Made by a program: the position numbers and the translations under genes | Notes under the pieces: generated by a model | What the model was told of the DNA's origin: nothing | Databases searched by the model: none | Seen by the model: only the letters and a program-made list of their open reading frames with translations | Part shown: in pieces, positions 53,969 to 63,197 of the stretch | Position numbering within the stretch: position 1 is the first letter of the stretch | How the letters are laid out: every line of letters starts with the position of its first letter | From: Chryseobacterium oleae | GTDB taxonomy: Bacteria > Bacteroidota > Bacteroidia > Flavobacteriales > Weeksellaceae | DNA length: 64,000 bases | Direction: 5' to 3' | Assembly: GCF_900115055.1 (NCBI RefSeq) | Contig: NZ_FOVD01000005.1 | Span: forward strand, 62,001-126,000

Positions 53969-56566
53969 TTACTTCACAATGATCTTATAAGATTTCACGG
54001 TTGACTTGGTTTCTATTTTTACCACATAGATTCCAGCCGGAAGTGAAGCCGTATTGATTTCAGCATTACCTGAGAATTTATCCGATCTAATCAACTGCCC
54101 CTGAGCAGAGAATAAGGTATAAACACCATTTTCTTCAGATCTTACATTAAGGTTTTCACCAGATTTTACGGGGTTTGGATATACTTTAATGTCATTAGCT
54201 TTTTCTGTAATATCAGCATCGATTCCTTTTCCAGACTTCATCTGAGCGTTTTTCATCAGAGTAGCATACGGTGAAAGTGGAGAATTTGGCGCTCCTCTTT
54301 TCACAAGATCTGTATCTACAACTGCCTGAATACCGTCTTTGTCAAGATCTACAATTCTGGAAATAAATCCTGCTCCGAAATCATCAAGGTCAGCTTTATC
54401 AATTGCATACAGGTCATACACATCTCCGTTTGAATTTAAGTCAACGAAATCCGGTTTATCATCACCATCCGTATTTTTAAGAGGGTACTTCAAGATTCCG
54501 GAATCCGGAGAAGTTTCTAGGATATCTGCAATACCGTTGGCTCCTACCGCAACCCCTTTATCAATAATACCGTTACGGTCTGTATCAATCTGGTTGATCA
54601 CTGATGTTGGAATACCGGATTCAAATAAATCTAAGATTCCATCATTATCAGAATCAAGATCCAGATAAGCTGCAATTCCGTCTCCCAGTACCTGAACAGG
54701 TCCAAATACTCCTTCTGTATCATCATCTTCAAACTTACCATTCTTGTCAAGATCTTCTATTGCATCAGGAATTCCATCATTGTCAGAATCAAGATCACAA
54801 GCATCCATAATACCATCACCATCTGTATCCAGGGTAGGCGATTTGTCATTTACAGCCGTACATCCTTCTGCACAGTCAGGAATACCGTTTCCGTTTAAGT
54901 CAATACTGTCATTACCGTTTGGACATTGGTCAAAACAGTTAGGAACGCCATCATTATCATCATCTCTGCTAGCAAAAGCATTGTAGATATTATAGTTTTG
55001 AGGAATACGTACACCCGTACCACTGTAGAAAGTTACCTTAATACGGTTGAATGGCTTTGTAGATTTTCCACCCACATAGAATTTATTGGAATCTGTCGTG
55101 AAGAAATTTCCACTAATCAAACTTCCAGTACTTGTAAAACTATCCGTTTGTGTATTATTGTTGTAAAGCGTTACCGTAATATTTTCAAGTACACTTACCC
55201 CAATCAGGTTAGCCGCTTTTTCCAATGTAAATCCTGCATAGGTATTGGCAGGAAGCAAAGTATTAGTACCTACCGTAGCATAAGCCGAGAATATACTTAG
55301 GAATGAAGCTGCAGGAAGTGTTGCCGTTGCATAATTAGAAGTATTGGTATCTACAATAGCTGACGTATTAGTCATTTTCGCTAAGATAAGACCTAGAAAT
55401 CCAGGACCGGAAGTCCAGTTAGATCCAGTCACGATATTTCCGGGAATAGCAGAACCGCTGGTCTGAATCTTATCATTACAGTCACAAGATGCAGGCTCTT
55501 CAAATGCATAATATACTTTAAGCGATCCTAAATTAACCCCTAAAGTCTGAGTAATTTTCAAACGTACTTCGTTGAAAGGCTTGGAAGAAGTCAATGTCAC
55601 TTTCTGTTTTCCTGAACCGAAGCCTAAAACTTTAATATTAATCAGTCCTCCTCCATCAAATAATGTTTTGGAATCCTGAAGCTGACCATATAAATACGTT
55701 TCTACTGTAATATTTTTAAGAAATTCTGCACTTAACAGTTTTCCTTCATCATCAGGAGAAATAACAAAGCCGGTTTTGTTTCCAGCCGGATATACCTGAT
55801 TTTTGTCTAATACACCCACTGAATAAGATCCAAGAAGACCCACAGGCAACACAACAGACCCGTAAGAGTTTTTGTCACCGTCTCCGATTCTTTCTTTGTT
55901 CTGGATAAATGAAAGCGGAGCCAGGAAACTGCTGCTTCCCGATACGTTCCCGTCTACACCACTTCCCGCAATGATGTCATCACAGATACCATTTTGGTCA
56001 ACCGGTACTTTGGCAGGATCGAATGCAAATGCATAATACACATTCATTGAACTGAATACAGACAATGCATTCGTTTGATATAATCTTACTTCATTAAATT
56101 CTTTTGTCGTTTTTAAATGAAGAAAAATTCTGTTCTTGCTTCCTCCGAATGCAGGAACAGATAATAAGGTACTGCTGCTGGTTGTTTCCTGAAGCACACC
56201 GTTTTTATAGGTACTGATTCTTAGTGAACTTAGTAAGTCTACTGTAATGAAACTTGTTCCAAGATCAACATTAAATCCGGTAATATATCCAGCCGGATAC
56301 ATTCCGTTTGTATTCTTTACAGAAATACCGTTTCCACTCAAAAGGGAAGCAAAATTCCCCATACTTACGCTGTTATCAAGGTTTGCATCCACTACCGGAT
56401 TCATACTTCCGCTATAACATGCCAAACAGATTCCTGAATTGTTCACAGGTTTTGCCTCTACCCCCATCCCACGGATCGGTTCGTACCCTTTTTGAGCAGA
56501 TAATGCCGCAGACATCATGAAGACCATGAGTATCGCCGCCAATCTATCGAATAATTTTTTTGCCAT
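53969..56566 (-). CDS. Large T9SS-sorted surface protein with Ca-binding repeats
   Basis: 865 residues. A signal peptide ending ALSAQ; three similar blocks of about 150-170 residues, each with a NEVRLYQT/NRIKVTF-type strand and ending in VYYAFAF-like sequence (about 20-200, 200-355, 365-545); then acidic thrombospondin type 3-like repeats (DDDNDGVPNCFDQCP, DTDGDGIMDACDLDSDNDG) that bind calcium, to about 760; and a T9SS type A sorting domain (VYPNPVKSGENLNV) to the end. Likely a cell-surface or adhesion protein. It follows a YadA-like gene by 39 bases, probably in one transcript. Confidence 0.88.
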   Translation of the reverse strand: MAKKLFDRLAAILMVFMMSAALSAQKGYEPIRGMGVEAKPVNNSGICLACYSGSMNPVVDANLDNSVSMGNFASLLSGNGISVKNTNGMYPAGYITGFNVDLGTSFITVDLLSSLRISTYKNGVLQETTSSSTLLSVPAFGGSKNRIFLHLKTTKEFNEVRLYQTNALSVFSSMNVYYAFAFDPAKVPVDQNGICDDIIAGSGVDGNVSGSSSFLAPLSFIQNKERIGDGDKNSYGSVVLPVGLLGSYSVGVLDKNQVYPAGNKTGFVISPDDEGKLLSAEFLKNITVETYLYGQLQDSKTLFDGGGLINIKVLGFGSGKQKVTLTSSKPFNEVRLKITQTLGVNLGSLKVYYAFEEPASCDCNDKIQTSGSAIPGNIVTGSNWTSGPGFLGLILAKMTNTSAIVDTNTSNYATATLPAASFLSIFSAYATVGTNTLLPANTYAGFTLEKAANLIGVSVLENITVTLYNNNTQTDSFTSTGSLISGNFFTTDSNKFYVGGKSTKPFNRIKVTFYSGTGVRIPQNYNIYNAFASRDDDNDGVPNCFDQCPNGNDSIDLNGNGIPDCAEGCTAVNDKSPTLDTDGDGIMDACDLDSDNDGIPDAIEDLDKNGKFEDDDTEGVFGPVQVLGDGIAAYLDLDSDNDGILDLFESGIPTSVINQIDTDRNGIIDKGVAVGANGIADILETSPDSGILKYPLKNTDGDDKPDFVDLNSNGDVYDLYAIDKADLDDFGAGFISRIVDLDKDGIQAVVDTDLVKRGAPNSPLSPYATLMKNAQMKSGKGIDADITEKANDIKVYPNPVKSGENLNVRSEENGVYTLFSAQGQLIRSDKFSGNAEINTASLPAGIYVVKIETKSTVKSYKIIVK

Positions 56567-56605
56567 TGTTTTGTTTTTGTTTTATGTTAAAGTTTGTGTT
56601 TTCTA

Positions 56606-57778
56606 TTATAAAGTCTGCCACCCGTAAGTGGTCGTATTCGTTTGTCTGCAGCCTACGAAGTTACCAGATGTTACACCCAGCACAGTGGTCACCTCATAAA
56701 TAATGGATCCTGCATTACTGGCATCACAGGTAGGTCTTGTAGCAGTAGATTTAATCTGAACAGCCTTGCTTACTTCCAGATCTGCATAGTTTGTAGAATT
56801 GGGATTCATGTTGATTCCCACATCAGTAAGGACCGTACCTACAGCGCCCTGTCCGGAAAACACCTGTGTGGTATTGGCATAAGTAGACTGGCTACCCGTA
56901 GAAGTTCCTCCAATTCCTATGGCAATAGAACCTGTTCCACCTACTGTGTTATTACTACCAAAAGCGAAATTATTCAGGGTAACCGTGTTATTGGCTCCAA
57001 AAGCAAAACCTCCCCCTGAAGCATCATTGGAATATCCTACCGCAACTGCAACAGAGTTTCCTGTTTTGTTAAATCCTCCGAAAGCGAAATTATTGGCAGA
57101 TACTGCTGTATTCCCAGCGCCAAAAGCTTTCCCACCATTACTCACTACATTTGTTGATCCAATAGCAACTCCAGGGAAATTAGCTGCTGCTGCAGTCGCT
57201 GTATTTCCTCTTCCCAGTGCTATGTTATTTGAAGTAGCATTGATCACATTCGTACTACCCCATGAAAGACTGGAAGCATTTTCTCCGCCTCCTGACAAAC
57301 CTCCCGCAGCATCAAGAACTGCATGCACTTTATTAGCAGTGATCGTCACAAGGTCAGCAGTTCCTTTAGTTCCAAGATAATTGGCGGAAACTGGTGCAGC
57401 TCCTAAAACCTCTGCCGATGTAGAAATCTCACCGCTGGCATTTCCTTTTACCTGCCATTCTGTTCCTGTTTGTTTTTGCCACTGTGTACCGTCGAAATAA
57501 TAATATCCCGGAGTGGTAATATTTACTGTTTGTCCGGCCGGAGCAATGTCTGCCAGTGTCACATAGACCAACGCTCCTGTCTGAGCCGTTCCATAGTTTT
57601 TTTTATTCAGCTCTGTCTCGGTCAGCCTGGGAGCAATAATCCCATCCATTTTAGTTGTCACCGAAGGAGACCCAACCACATCCAGGGTTGCCTGGCCTAG
57701 ATTTGTATTAATTCCTACTTGTGCGTTTATCCCGATGTAGAAAGAGAAAGCCGCGAGCGTCAATAATCTGTTTTTCAT
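56606..57778 (-). CDS. Surface protein with YadA-head-like repeats
   Basis: About 390 residues. Signal peptide ending GINAQ, then VGINTNLGQATLDVVG, the N-terminal motif of a group of Bacteroidota fibre-like proteins. The middle (about 165-305) is made of short repeats such as NNIALGRGNTAT, NNFAFGGFNKTG and NNFAFGSNNTVG, like the YadA-head left-handed beta-roll of trimeric adhesins. The chain lacks the usual YadA anchor and a T9SS domain; it ends TTTYGWQTL. Probably an external fibre or adhesin. The ATG at 57778 starts the signal peptide; one 12 codons earlier is less likely. Confidence 0.78.
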   Translation of the reverse strand: MKNRLLTLAAFSFYIGINAQVGINTNLGQATLDVVGSPSVTTKMDGIIAPRLTETELNKKNYGTAQTGALVYVTLADIAPAGQTVNITTPGYYYFDGTQWQKQTGTEWQVKGNASGEISTSAEVLGAAPVSANYLGTKGTADLVTITANKVHAVLDAAGGLSGGGENASSLSWGSTNVINATSNNIALGRGNTATAAAANFPGVAIGSTNVVSNGGKAFGAGNTAVSANNFAFGGFNKTGNSVAVAVGYSNDASGGGFAFGANNTVTLNNFAFGSNNTVGGTGSIAIGIGGTSTGSQSTYANTTQVFSGQGAVGTVLTDVGINMNPNSTNYADLEVSKAVQIKSTATRPTCDASNAGSIIYEVTTVLGVTSGNFVGCRQTNTTTYGWQTL

Positions 57779-57914
57779 TTGTAGTGATATTTGTCTTTTT
57801 TTTGTGTGTTTCATTTGTTAAGAAGAGGCATAAAGGTCCTTTTTACACTCTGGTCAGGAGCGGAAAATGTTTATTTTCGTTAAAGTAAATGGATGTAGTG
57901 TGCCTGCGGTAGGA

Positions 57915-58448
57915 TTAAGATAATTTATCCGGAAATTCAATAATAGAATCAAAACCTCCCAGACTTTTAGAATCTCCAGCGGGATACCTGACTGTTTCCC
58001 CGTATAACTCAGTTTCCATATCAGCAGATAAAAAATCTAAAGACTGACTGGTACACAGTTTATCGGATGTCATAAAAGAAAGGATTTTCTTTAAGGAATC
58101 ATGATGAATCAAAGCAGGGCGGATAGATTCTCCACTCCCTATTTTCATATGATATGCGTTTTTGAAACTCATCTTATTCTTCTGCTGTTCTCTATCAGCA
58201 TCCATTTCCGGAGAAATATTACTGACAGCAGGAATACATGGTTCAATAGCGGAACTTACACTTTTATCTTTTCCTAAACTCTCTGCAGGGGTTTCAAAAC
58301 AGTCTGTTTTATGAGAATAGCACGAGGAGGCAGTAGATTGCTGTACTGTTGAAGATATGGTGCTTAGACTTCCTATCTGCAGTGCGGCCAGCATACTGAT
58401 ACAATATGCTACAGCAGAGCCATAGAAGATAAAGTAACTTCTTTTCAA
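57915..58448 (-). CDS. Hypothetical protein, single membrane segment
   Basis: A 177-residue protein with an N-terminal hydrophobic segment (about residues 6-28) and a Ser/Lys/Asp-rich remainder holding several cysteines. No known domain is recognised. It has a good promoter on the minus strand (TTG at 58500-58498, 18 bases, TATATTTG at 58479-58472) and starts 24 bases later. It is first in a series with the two surface-protein genes, with which it may share a transcript. Confidence 0.55.
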   Translation of the reverse strand: MKRSYFIFYGSAVAYCISMLAALQIGSLSTISSTVQQSTASSCYSHKTDCFETPAESLGKDKSVSSAIEPCIPAVSNISPEMDADREQQKNKMSFKNAYHMKIGSGESIRPALIHHDSLKKILSFMTSDKLCTSQSLDFLSADMETELYGETVRYPAGDSKSLGGFDSIIEFPDKLS

Positions 58449-58471
58449 ATGTGTGTGTGTTTTTTTCGGTA

Positions 58472-58500
58472 CAAATATAGTAATTTTTCAATCAAAACAA
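58472..58500 (-). promoter_or_regulatory. Promoter of surface-protein gene block
   Basis: On the minus strand TTG (58500-58498), 18 bases, then TATATTTG (58479-58472): a good Bacteroidota promoter, placed just after the terminator of the ribosomal-protein operon, so the block is transcribed apart from rplL. Confidence 0.55.
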
Positions 58501-58664
58501 TATTTTAATATTAAATTTTGATACAAAATATACAATTCTATGAATAATAAATATTTAATTATGTTAAATTAAAGTAAATTCATAATCATATTTGAATATA
58601 CAGCAACACACAGCAAACATATTGAAATACCACTGAGAAATATGCACGGTTTCAGGATGTTATA

Positions 58665-58698
58665 ATAACAAAAAAGCCCGGACATTGCTGTCCGGGCT
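58665..58698 (-). terminator. Terminator of rplKAJL operon
   Basis: Nine-base stem AGCCCGGAC / GTCCGGGCT with a 6-base loop; on the minus strand TTTTTTGTTATT follows. It lies 23 bases past the rplL stop and ends the ribosomal-protein transcript before rpoB. Confidence 0.92.
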
Positions 58699-58720
58699 TC
58701 CTATTTTATAGTAAATTGAA

Positions 58721-59089
58721 TTATTTCAATTCTACTTCAGCACCAGCTTCTTCTAATTGCTTCTTAAGAGCTTCAGCTTCGTCTTTAGAGATTCCTTGCT
58801 TGATAGCAGCAGGAGCTCCGTCTACGATATCTTTAGCTTCTTTAAGACCAGCACCAGTTAAATCTTTTACTAATTTAACGATAGCCAATTTAGAAGCACC
58901 TGCAGACTTAAGAATTACGTCGAATTCAGTCTTTTCTTCAGCAGCTTCACCTGCACCACCTGCAGCAACTACTACAGCAGCAGCAGCTGGCTCAATTCCG
59001 TACTCATCCTTAAGGATAGTAGCTAATTCGTTTACGTCTTTTACTGTTAGGTTTACTAGCGTTTCAGCTAAATTTTTTAAATCTGACAT
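58721..59089 (-). CDS. rplL: Ribosomal protein L7/L12
   Basis: The 122-residue stalk protein that binds translation factors as dimers on L10. An N-terminal dimer domain ([20 protein letters not shown]), an Ala/Gly/Glu hinge ([17 protein letters not shown]), and the C-terminal factor-binding domain ([20 protein letters not shown], then [13 protein letters not shown]). Last gene of the rplKAJL operon; 46 bases after rplJ. Confidence 0.98.
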   Translation of the reverse strand: MSDLKNLAETLVNLTVKDVNELATILKDEYGIEPAAAAVVVAAGGAGEAAEEKTEFDVILKSAGASKLAIVKLVKDLTGAGLKEAKDIVDGAPAAIKQGISKDEAEALKKQLEEAGAEVELK

Positions 59090-59135
59090 TGTTGTAATGT
59101 TTTTGTTGATTATTTATTTAATTTTTTGAGAGTAA

Positions 59136-59732
59136 TTATTCAGCAGCTGGCGTTTCGTCAGTGCTTTCTGCAGCAGGAGCTTCTGTAGCCTCAGCAGCAG
59201 GAGTTTCTTCTACAGCAGGTGCAGCAACTTCTTCAGTTGTAGCTTCTACTGTTTCAGATTTGTTTTGAAGAGCAGAAACAACTCTTTGAATTGGAGACTG
59301 AAGTAATCCGATGATTTCACCGATCATTTCTTCTCTAGACTTAATGCTTACTAGAGCATCAAGGTTGTTGTCACCAACATAGAAAGTTTCCTGAACAAAA
59401 GCAGATTTTAAAGCCGGCTTCTCTTCTTTTTTTCTAAAGTCTTTGATTAATTTTGCAGGAGCATTAGCTGTTTCAGCAATCATCAAAGCAGAGTTACCTT
59501 TGAAAGTTTCAAACATTTCAGAGAAATCTACTCCGTCAATTTGCTCCATTGCTTTTTGTAAAAGTGTATTTTTTACCACTTTCACTTTGATATTCTGCTT
59601 GAAAGCCTGTCTTCTGAAATCAGAAGATTTAGCAGCGTTCAAACCGTCTAGATCTGCTACATAAACTACTTTCGCATCCTGAAGCAAATCTTTGATCTCT
59701 TGTATTGCTACAACTTTTTGGTCTTTTGTCAT
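59136..59732 (-). CDS. rplJ: Ribosomal protein L10
   Basis: A 198-residue protein that forms the base of the L7/L12 stalk. Core: DQKVVAIQEIKDLLQDAKVVYVADLDGL, KVVKNTLLQKAM, and FKGNSALMIAE. About 30 residues beyond the usual L10 length form a tail almost wholly of Ala, Glu, Thr and Pro (EETPAAEATEAPAAESTDE), a low-complexity extension seen in several Bacteroidota. It follows rplA by 17 bases. Confidence 0.97.
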   Translation of the reverse strand: MTKDQKVVAIQEIKDLLQDAKVVYVADLDGLNAAKSSDFRRQAFKQNIKVKVVKNTLLQKAMEQIDGVDFSEMFETFKGNSALMIAETANAPAKLIKDFRKKEEKPALKSAFVQETFYVGDNNLDALVSIKSREEMIGEIIGLLQSPIQRVVSALQNKSETVEATTEEVAAPAVEETPAAEATEAPAAESTDETPAAE

Positions 59733-59749
59733 TGTCTTAAGGATTATTA

Positions 59750-60442
59750 TTAGTTAACAGATTTACTATCAATTGCAATACCCGGGCTCATTGTAGAAGA
59801 AAGATAAACACTCTTCACATAAGTACCTTTAGCAGCAGTTGGTTTCATTTTGATCAATGTCGAAATTAATTCCTGAGCATTTTCTTTGATCTTAGCAGCA
59901 TCGAAAGATACTTTACCAATACCAGCATGGATGATACCATACTTGTCTACTTTGAAATCAATTTTACCTGCTTTTACTTCAGCTACTGCTTTACCAATTT
60001 CCATGGTTACAGTTCCTGATTTAGGGTTAGGCATTAGACCTCTTGGACCTAGTACTCTACCTAATGGACCTAATTTACCCATAACAGCTGGCATCGTAAC
60101 GATAACGTCAACGTCTGTCCAACCTTCTTTTATTTTCTGTAAATATTCGTCAAGACCTACATAATCAGCTCCAGCTTCTTTAGCTTCAGCTTCTTTATCT
60201 GGTGTAACAAGAGCTAAAACTTTAACATCTTTACCAGTACCGTGAGGAAGAGATACTACACCTCTTACCATTTGGTTTGCTTTTCTTGGATCTACACCCA
60301 ATCTAACAGCGATATCTACAGAAGCATCAAACTTCGTAGTGTTTACTTCTTTTACAAGAGCAGAACCCTCTTCAAGGCTATAGATTCTTCCTTTTTCTAC
60401 TTTGCTTAAAGCTTCCTTTTGCTTTTTAGTCAATTTTGCCAT
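59750..60442 (-). CDS. rplA: Ribosomal protein L1
   Basis: 230 residues, normal length. Signature segments [20 protein letters not shown] near the N-terminus and [24 protein letters not shown] in pieces ([15 protein letters not shown]) in the middle. L1 forms the mobile E-site stalk, and in many bacteria represses its own operon by binding its leader. It lies 11 bases after rplK. Confidence 0.98.
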   Translation of the reverse strand: MAKLTKKQKEALSKVEKGRIYSLEEGSALVKEVNTTKFDASVDIAVRLGVDPRKANQMVRGVVSLPHGTGKDVKVLALVTPDKEAEAKEAGADYVGLDEYLQKIKEGWTDVDVIVTMPAVMGKLGPLGRVLGPRGLMPNPKSGTVTMEIGKAVAEVKAGKIDFKVDKYGIIHAGIGKVSFDAAKIKENAQELISTLIKMKPTAAKGTYVKSVYLSSTMSPGIAIDSKSVN

Positions 60443-60453
60443 TTCTATTAGTT

Positions 60454-60900
60454 TTAAGCGTTAAAAGTTGGTTTAGTTCCTGTTACTCTTAATCCCATAG
60501 ATCTAGCAGTACCTGCAACCATAGAAACTGCAGAATCGATTGTAAAGCAGTTAAGGTCAGTCATTTTATCCTCAGCGATTTTCTTCACCTGATCCCAAGA
60601 CACAGAACCTACTTTGTTTCTGTTTGGTTCACCGGAACCTCCCTTGATCTTAGCTGCATCCATTAATTGGATCGCTGCAGGTGGAGTTTTAATAACGAAT
60701 TCAAAAGATTTGTCTTCGTATACTGTAATTACTACAGGTAAAACTTGCCCTGGCTTATCTTGGGTTCTCCCGTTAAATTGCTTACAAAACTCCATGATGT
60801 TCACACCTGCAGAACCCAATGCTGGACCTACTGGTGGAGAAGGGTTAGCTGCGCCACCTTTCACCTGAAGCTTTACCATTTTAAAGACTTTCTTAGCCAT
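60454..60900 (-). CDS. rplK: Ribosomal protein L11
   Basis: 148 residues. The N-terminal domain has [20 protein letters not shown], where the Pro residues contact thiostrepton and GTPase-centre rRNA, and the C-terminal RNA-binding domain includes [16 protein letters not shown]. First gene of the operon here; secE and nusG, its usual upstream neighbours, are absent: a surface-protein gene on the other strand lies upstream instead. Confidence 0.98.
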   Translation of the reverse strand: MAKKVFKMVKLQVKGGAANPSPPVGPALGSAGVNIMEFCKQFNGRTQDKPGQVLPVVITVYEDKSFEFVIKTPPAAIQLMDAAKIKGGSGEPNRNKVGSVSWDQVKKIAEDKMTDLNCFTIDSAVSMVAGTARSMGLRVTGTKPTFNA

Positions 60901-60996
60901 TTTTAATTTTTTTAGTTTGAATAATTAATGAGTTTGGAAGCATTTATTATTCAGCAGATTACCGACTCACATACAGTAAATCTACTTTTCGGACTG

Positions 60997-61027
60997 CAAA
61001 ATTATGAAATATTTTTGAATTAGCAAA
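60997..61027 (-). promoter_or_regulatory. Promoter of rplKAJL operon
   Basis: On the minus strand TTTG (61027-61024), 19 bases, then TAATTTTG (61004-60997): a full Bacteroidota promoter 97 bases before the rplK start. The stretch between them (60901-60996) would be the leader where L1 could act; no clear L1 site was identified. Confidence 0.65.
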
Positions 61028-61072
61028 TGGAATGTGTTGATTTTTCAAAAGATATATAAAAAAATAAATAAA

Positions 61073-61086
61073 TTTGTACGTACAAA
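61073..61086 (+). promoter_or_regulatory. Palindrome before BspA-like gene
   Basis: TTTGTACGTACAAA is a perfect 14-bp palindrome ending 10 bases before the ATG of the surface protein gene; it could be an operator or a 5'-leader element. Confidence 0.35.
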
Positions 61087-61096
61087 AATTAATAAC

Positions 61097-63055
61097 ATGA
61101 AAGTAAAAACTTTATTTCTAATTCTATTTTTATCATTTTTTTCAATTCTAAGTGCACAAAGCGAATTTATTACTATTTGGAGACCAGGCATGGGAGGAAG
61201 CCCAAACAATAAAATTAGTTTTTACGCCCAGGGAACTAATTACAGCATTTCTTGGGAGGAAGTAGGAAACCCTTCCCATTCTGAGACTTTAACAAACGTA
61301 ACTTCTACCAATAGTCTTGTTACTTTAGATTTAGGTCTTCCAAGCCCCGGCGCCATGTATATTTTAAGGATCAGCAATGGAAATGGTAATTTTAACAGGA
61401 TTCGTTTAGATGGTAATAAATCCATTATTAATATTGATCAATGGGGCAATAGCATTCAGTGGTCTAGTATGGCATTGGCATTTTATAACTGTACAAATTT
61501 AGCGATTACAGCACCCGATATACCTAATGTTTCCAATGTAACAGATTTTTCAGGGATGTTTTATAATTGTTATGTTATGGCTGGACATCCTTCTTTTAAT
61601 AATTGGAACATGTCTTCTGCTGTTAATTTATCTAATATGTTCTATAATGCACGAACTTTTAATCAGCCTATAGGAAATTGGAATACTTCTAACGTGACCA
61701 ATATGTCCAATATGTTTAATCAGGCAAAATTATTTAACCAGCCTCTTGGAACCTGGAATACCTCGAATGTGATCAATATGTCAGATATGTTTAGACAGGC
61801 AGAAGTATTTAATCAGCCTATTGGAACTTGGGATACTTCAAAGGTTATCAATATGTCTGGACTGTTCGCCAGTGCACATCAGTTCAACCAGCCTATCGGA
61901 AACTGGAATGTCTCTAAAGTCACTAATATGTCTGCAACATTTCAGTCAACTCCCTTTAATCAGCCTATCGAAAATTGGGATACTTCTAACGTAACGGATA
62001 TGTCTAGTATGTTTGGTGGATCCTTTTTCAGCCAACCCATTGGAAATTGGGATGTTTCCGATGTAACCAATATGGCCAATATGTTTTATGGATCACGTTT
62101 TAATCAACCTATTGGAAATTGGGATGTTTCCAATGTGAAAAGTATGTATAGCATGTTTGCTTATACAAGATTTTTCAATCAGCCTATCGGAAGCTGGAAT
62201 ACTTCGAGTGTAACCGATATGATCAGTATGTTCTATGATACCGAAGCATTTAACCAGCCTATCGGAACCTGGAATACTTCCAATGTAACAAGTATGATCA
62301 GTATGTTTGCCAAGGCAAAATTATTTAACCAGCCTATAGGAACCTGGAATACTTCTAATGTTACTGATATGAGATCAATGTTTACAGAGTCTAAAGTATT
62401 TAATCAGCCTATCGGAAGCTGGGATACCTCGAAGGTGACAAATATGGAATACATGTTTGATTATACAGATGTATTCAACCAACCTATCGGAAACTGGGAT
62501 ACCTCAAAGGTTGAGTACATGGGATATATGTTCTATTTTGCAAAAGCTTTTAACCAATCTCTGGGTAACTGGAACTTAAACCGTGTTAAAAATTTACGTG
62601 AACTCTTTACCGATTCCAATTTATCATGTATCAATTATGATTCAACTCTTATAGGATGGGCGAATAATCCCGCAACGAACAATAATGTAATTTTAACAAG
62701 CGGTGCAAAAAGATATTCTTCACAAGCAGCTGTGAATGCAAGAAATTTCTTAAAGAATACAAAAGGCTGGAATATTACAAATGATTATTATGACCCTAAT
62801 TGCAACCCAGTGCTTTCTACGTCTGAAAATGTTAAAAAGGAATTTAGCACTTATCCCAATCCTGTAAAACACACACTCTTTTTTACAGATGAAGTATCAA
62901 AAATCGAAATTTACAGTTTGGAAGGGAGATTATTACACAGTGATAATTCAACCGGAAAACATGCAGATGTTTCTGAACTACCAAAAGGTATATATTTAAT
63001 GAAGGCAATAGATAAAACAGGAAATACAGTGCACAAAAAGTTTATAAAAGATTAA
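61097..63055 (+). CDS. BspA-like (DUF285) repeat surface protein with T9SS domain
   Basis: About 652 residues. Signal peptide ending ILSAQ, an N-terminal beta domain to about residue 155, then about 14 repeats of 24-25 residues of the DUF285/BspA type, consensus FNQPIGNWDTSNVTNMSxMF, giving an elongated leucine-rich-like rod, then a linker with a Cys pair and a T9SS type A sorting domain (STYPNPVKHTLFF) ending KKFIKD. Such proteins are adhesins. The ATG at 61097 starts the signal peptide. The degraded start of a second copy lies just downstream. A terminator follows. Confidence 0.92.
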   Translation: MKVKTLFLILFLSFFSILSAQSEFITIWRPGMGGSPNNKISFYAQGTNYSISWEEVGNPSHSETLTNVTSTNSLVTLDLGLPSPGAMYILRISNGNGNFNRIRLDGNKSIINIDQWGNSIQWSSMALAFYNCTNLAITAPDIPNVSNVTDFSGMFYNCYVMAGHPSFNNWNMSSAVNLSNMFYNARTFNQPIGNWNTSNVTNMSNMFNQAKLFNQPLGTWNTSNVINMSDMFRQAEVFNQPIGTWDTSKVINMSGLFASAHQFNQPIGNWNVSKVTNMSATFQSTPFNQPIENWDTSNVTDMSSMFGGSFFSQPIGNWDVSDVTNMANMFYGSRFNQPIGNWDVSNVKSMYSMFAYTRFFNQPIGSWNTSSVTDMISMFYDTEAFNQPIGTWNTSNVTSMISMFAKAKLFNQPIGTWNTSNVTDMRSMFTESKVFNQPIGSWDTSKVTNMEYMFDYTDVFNQPIGNWDTSKVEYMGYMFYFAKAFNQSLGNWNLNRVKNLRELFTDSNLSCINYDSTLIGWANNPATNNNVILTSGAKRYSSQAAVNARNFLKNTKGWNITNDYYDPNCNPVLSTSENVKKEFSTYPNPVKHTLFFTDEVSKIEIYSLEGRLLHSDNSTGKHADVSELPKGIYLMKAIDKTGNTVHKKFIKD

Positions 63056-63079
63056 TGTGATAAGATGATCACCTTATTT

Positions 63080-63113
63080 AAATCCCTTCAAAATTTTTGC
63101 AAGGGATTTTTTA
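63080..63113 (+). terminator. Rho-independent terminator
   Basis: Stem AAATCCCTT / AAGGGATTT with a 12-base loop, followed by TTTTAG. Ends the BspA-like gene. Confidence 0.8.
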
Positions 63114-63197
63114 GTTCAATACTTAATGATTTTGAAAATATTCCTCCTTTTTAATTATTCAATAAAGCAAAATAATTTTTCATGTGTATAATTGTGT

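Noticed and set aside
56919..57380. 153-codon Pro-rich frame opposite the YadA-like gene
   Set aside because: Its Pro/Ala/Lys periodicity is the mirror of the repeats on the coding strand; no domain and no start region.
58451..58466. Short GT run before the 177-residue gene, considered as a phase-variable tract
   Set aside because: Only about five GT units, too short to support slippage control.
60901..61033. Possible tRNA-Trp or secE-nusG upstream of rplK
   Set aside because: Neither a cloverleaf nor any secE/nusG coding signal is present in this spacer.
61660..62560. Regular 72-75 base repeats that could look like a repeat array
   Set aside because: They are codons of the BspA-like repeats in one continuous frame; there are no spacers, so this is not CRISPR.
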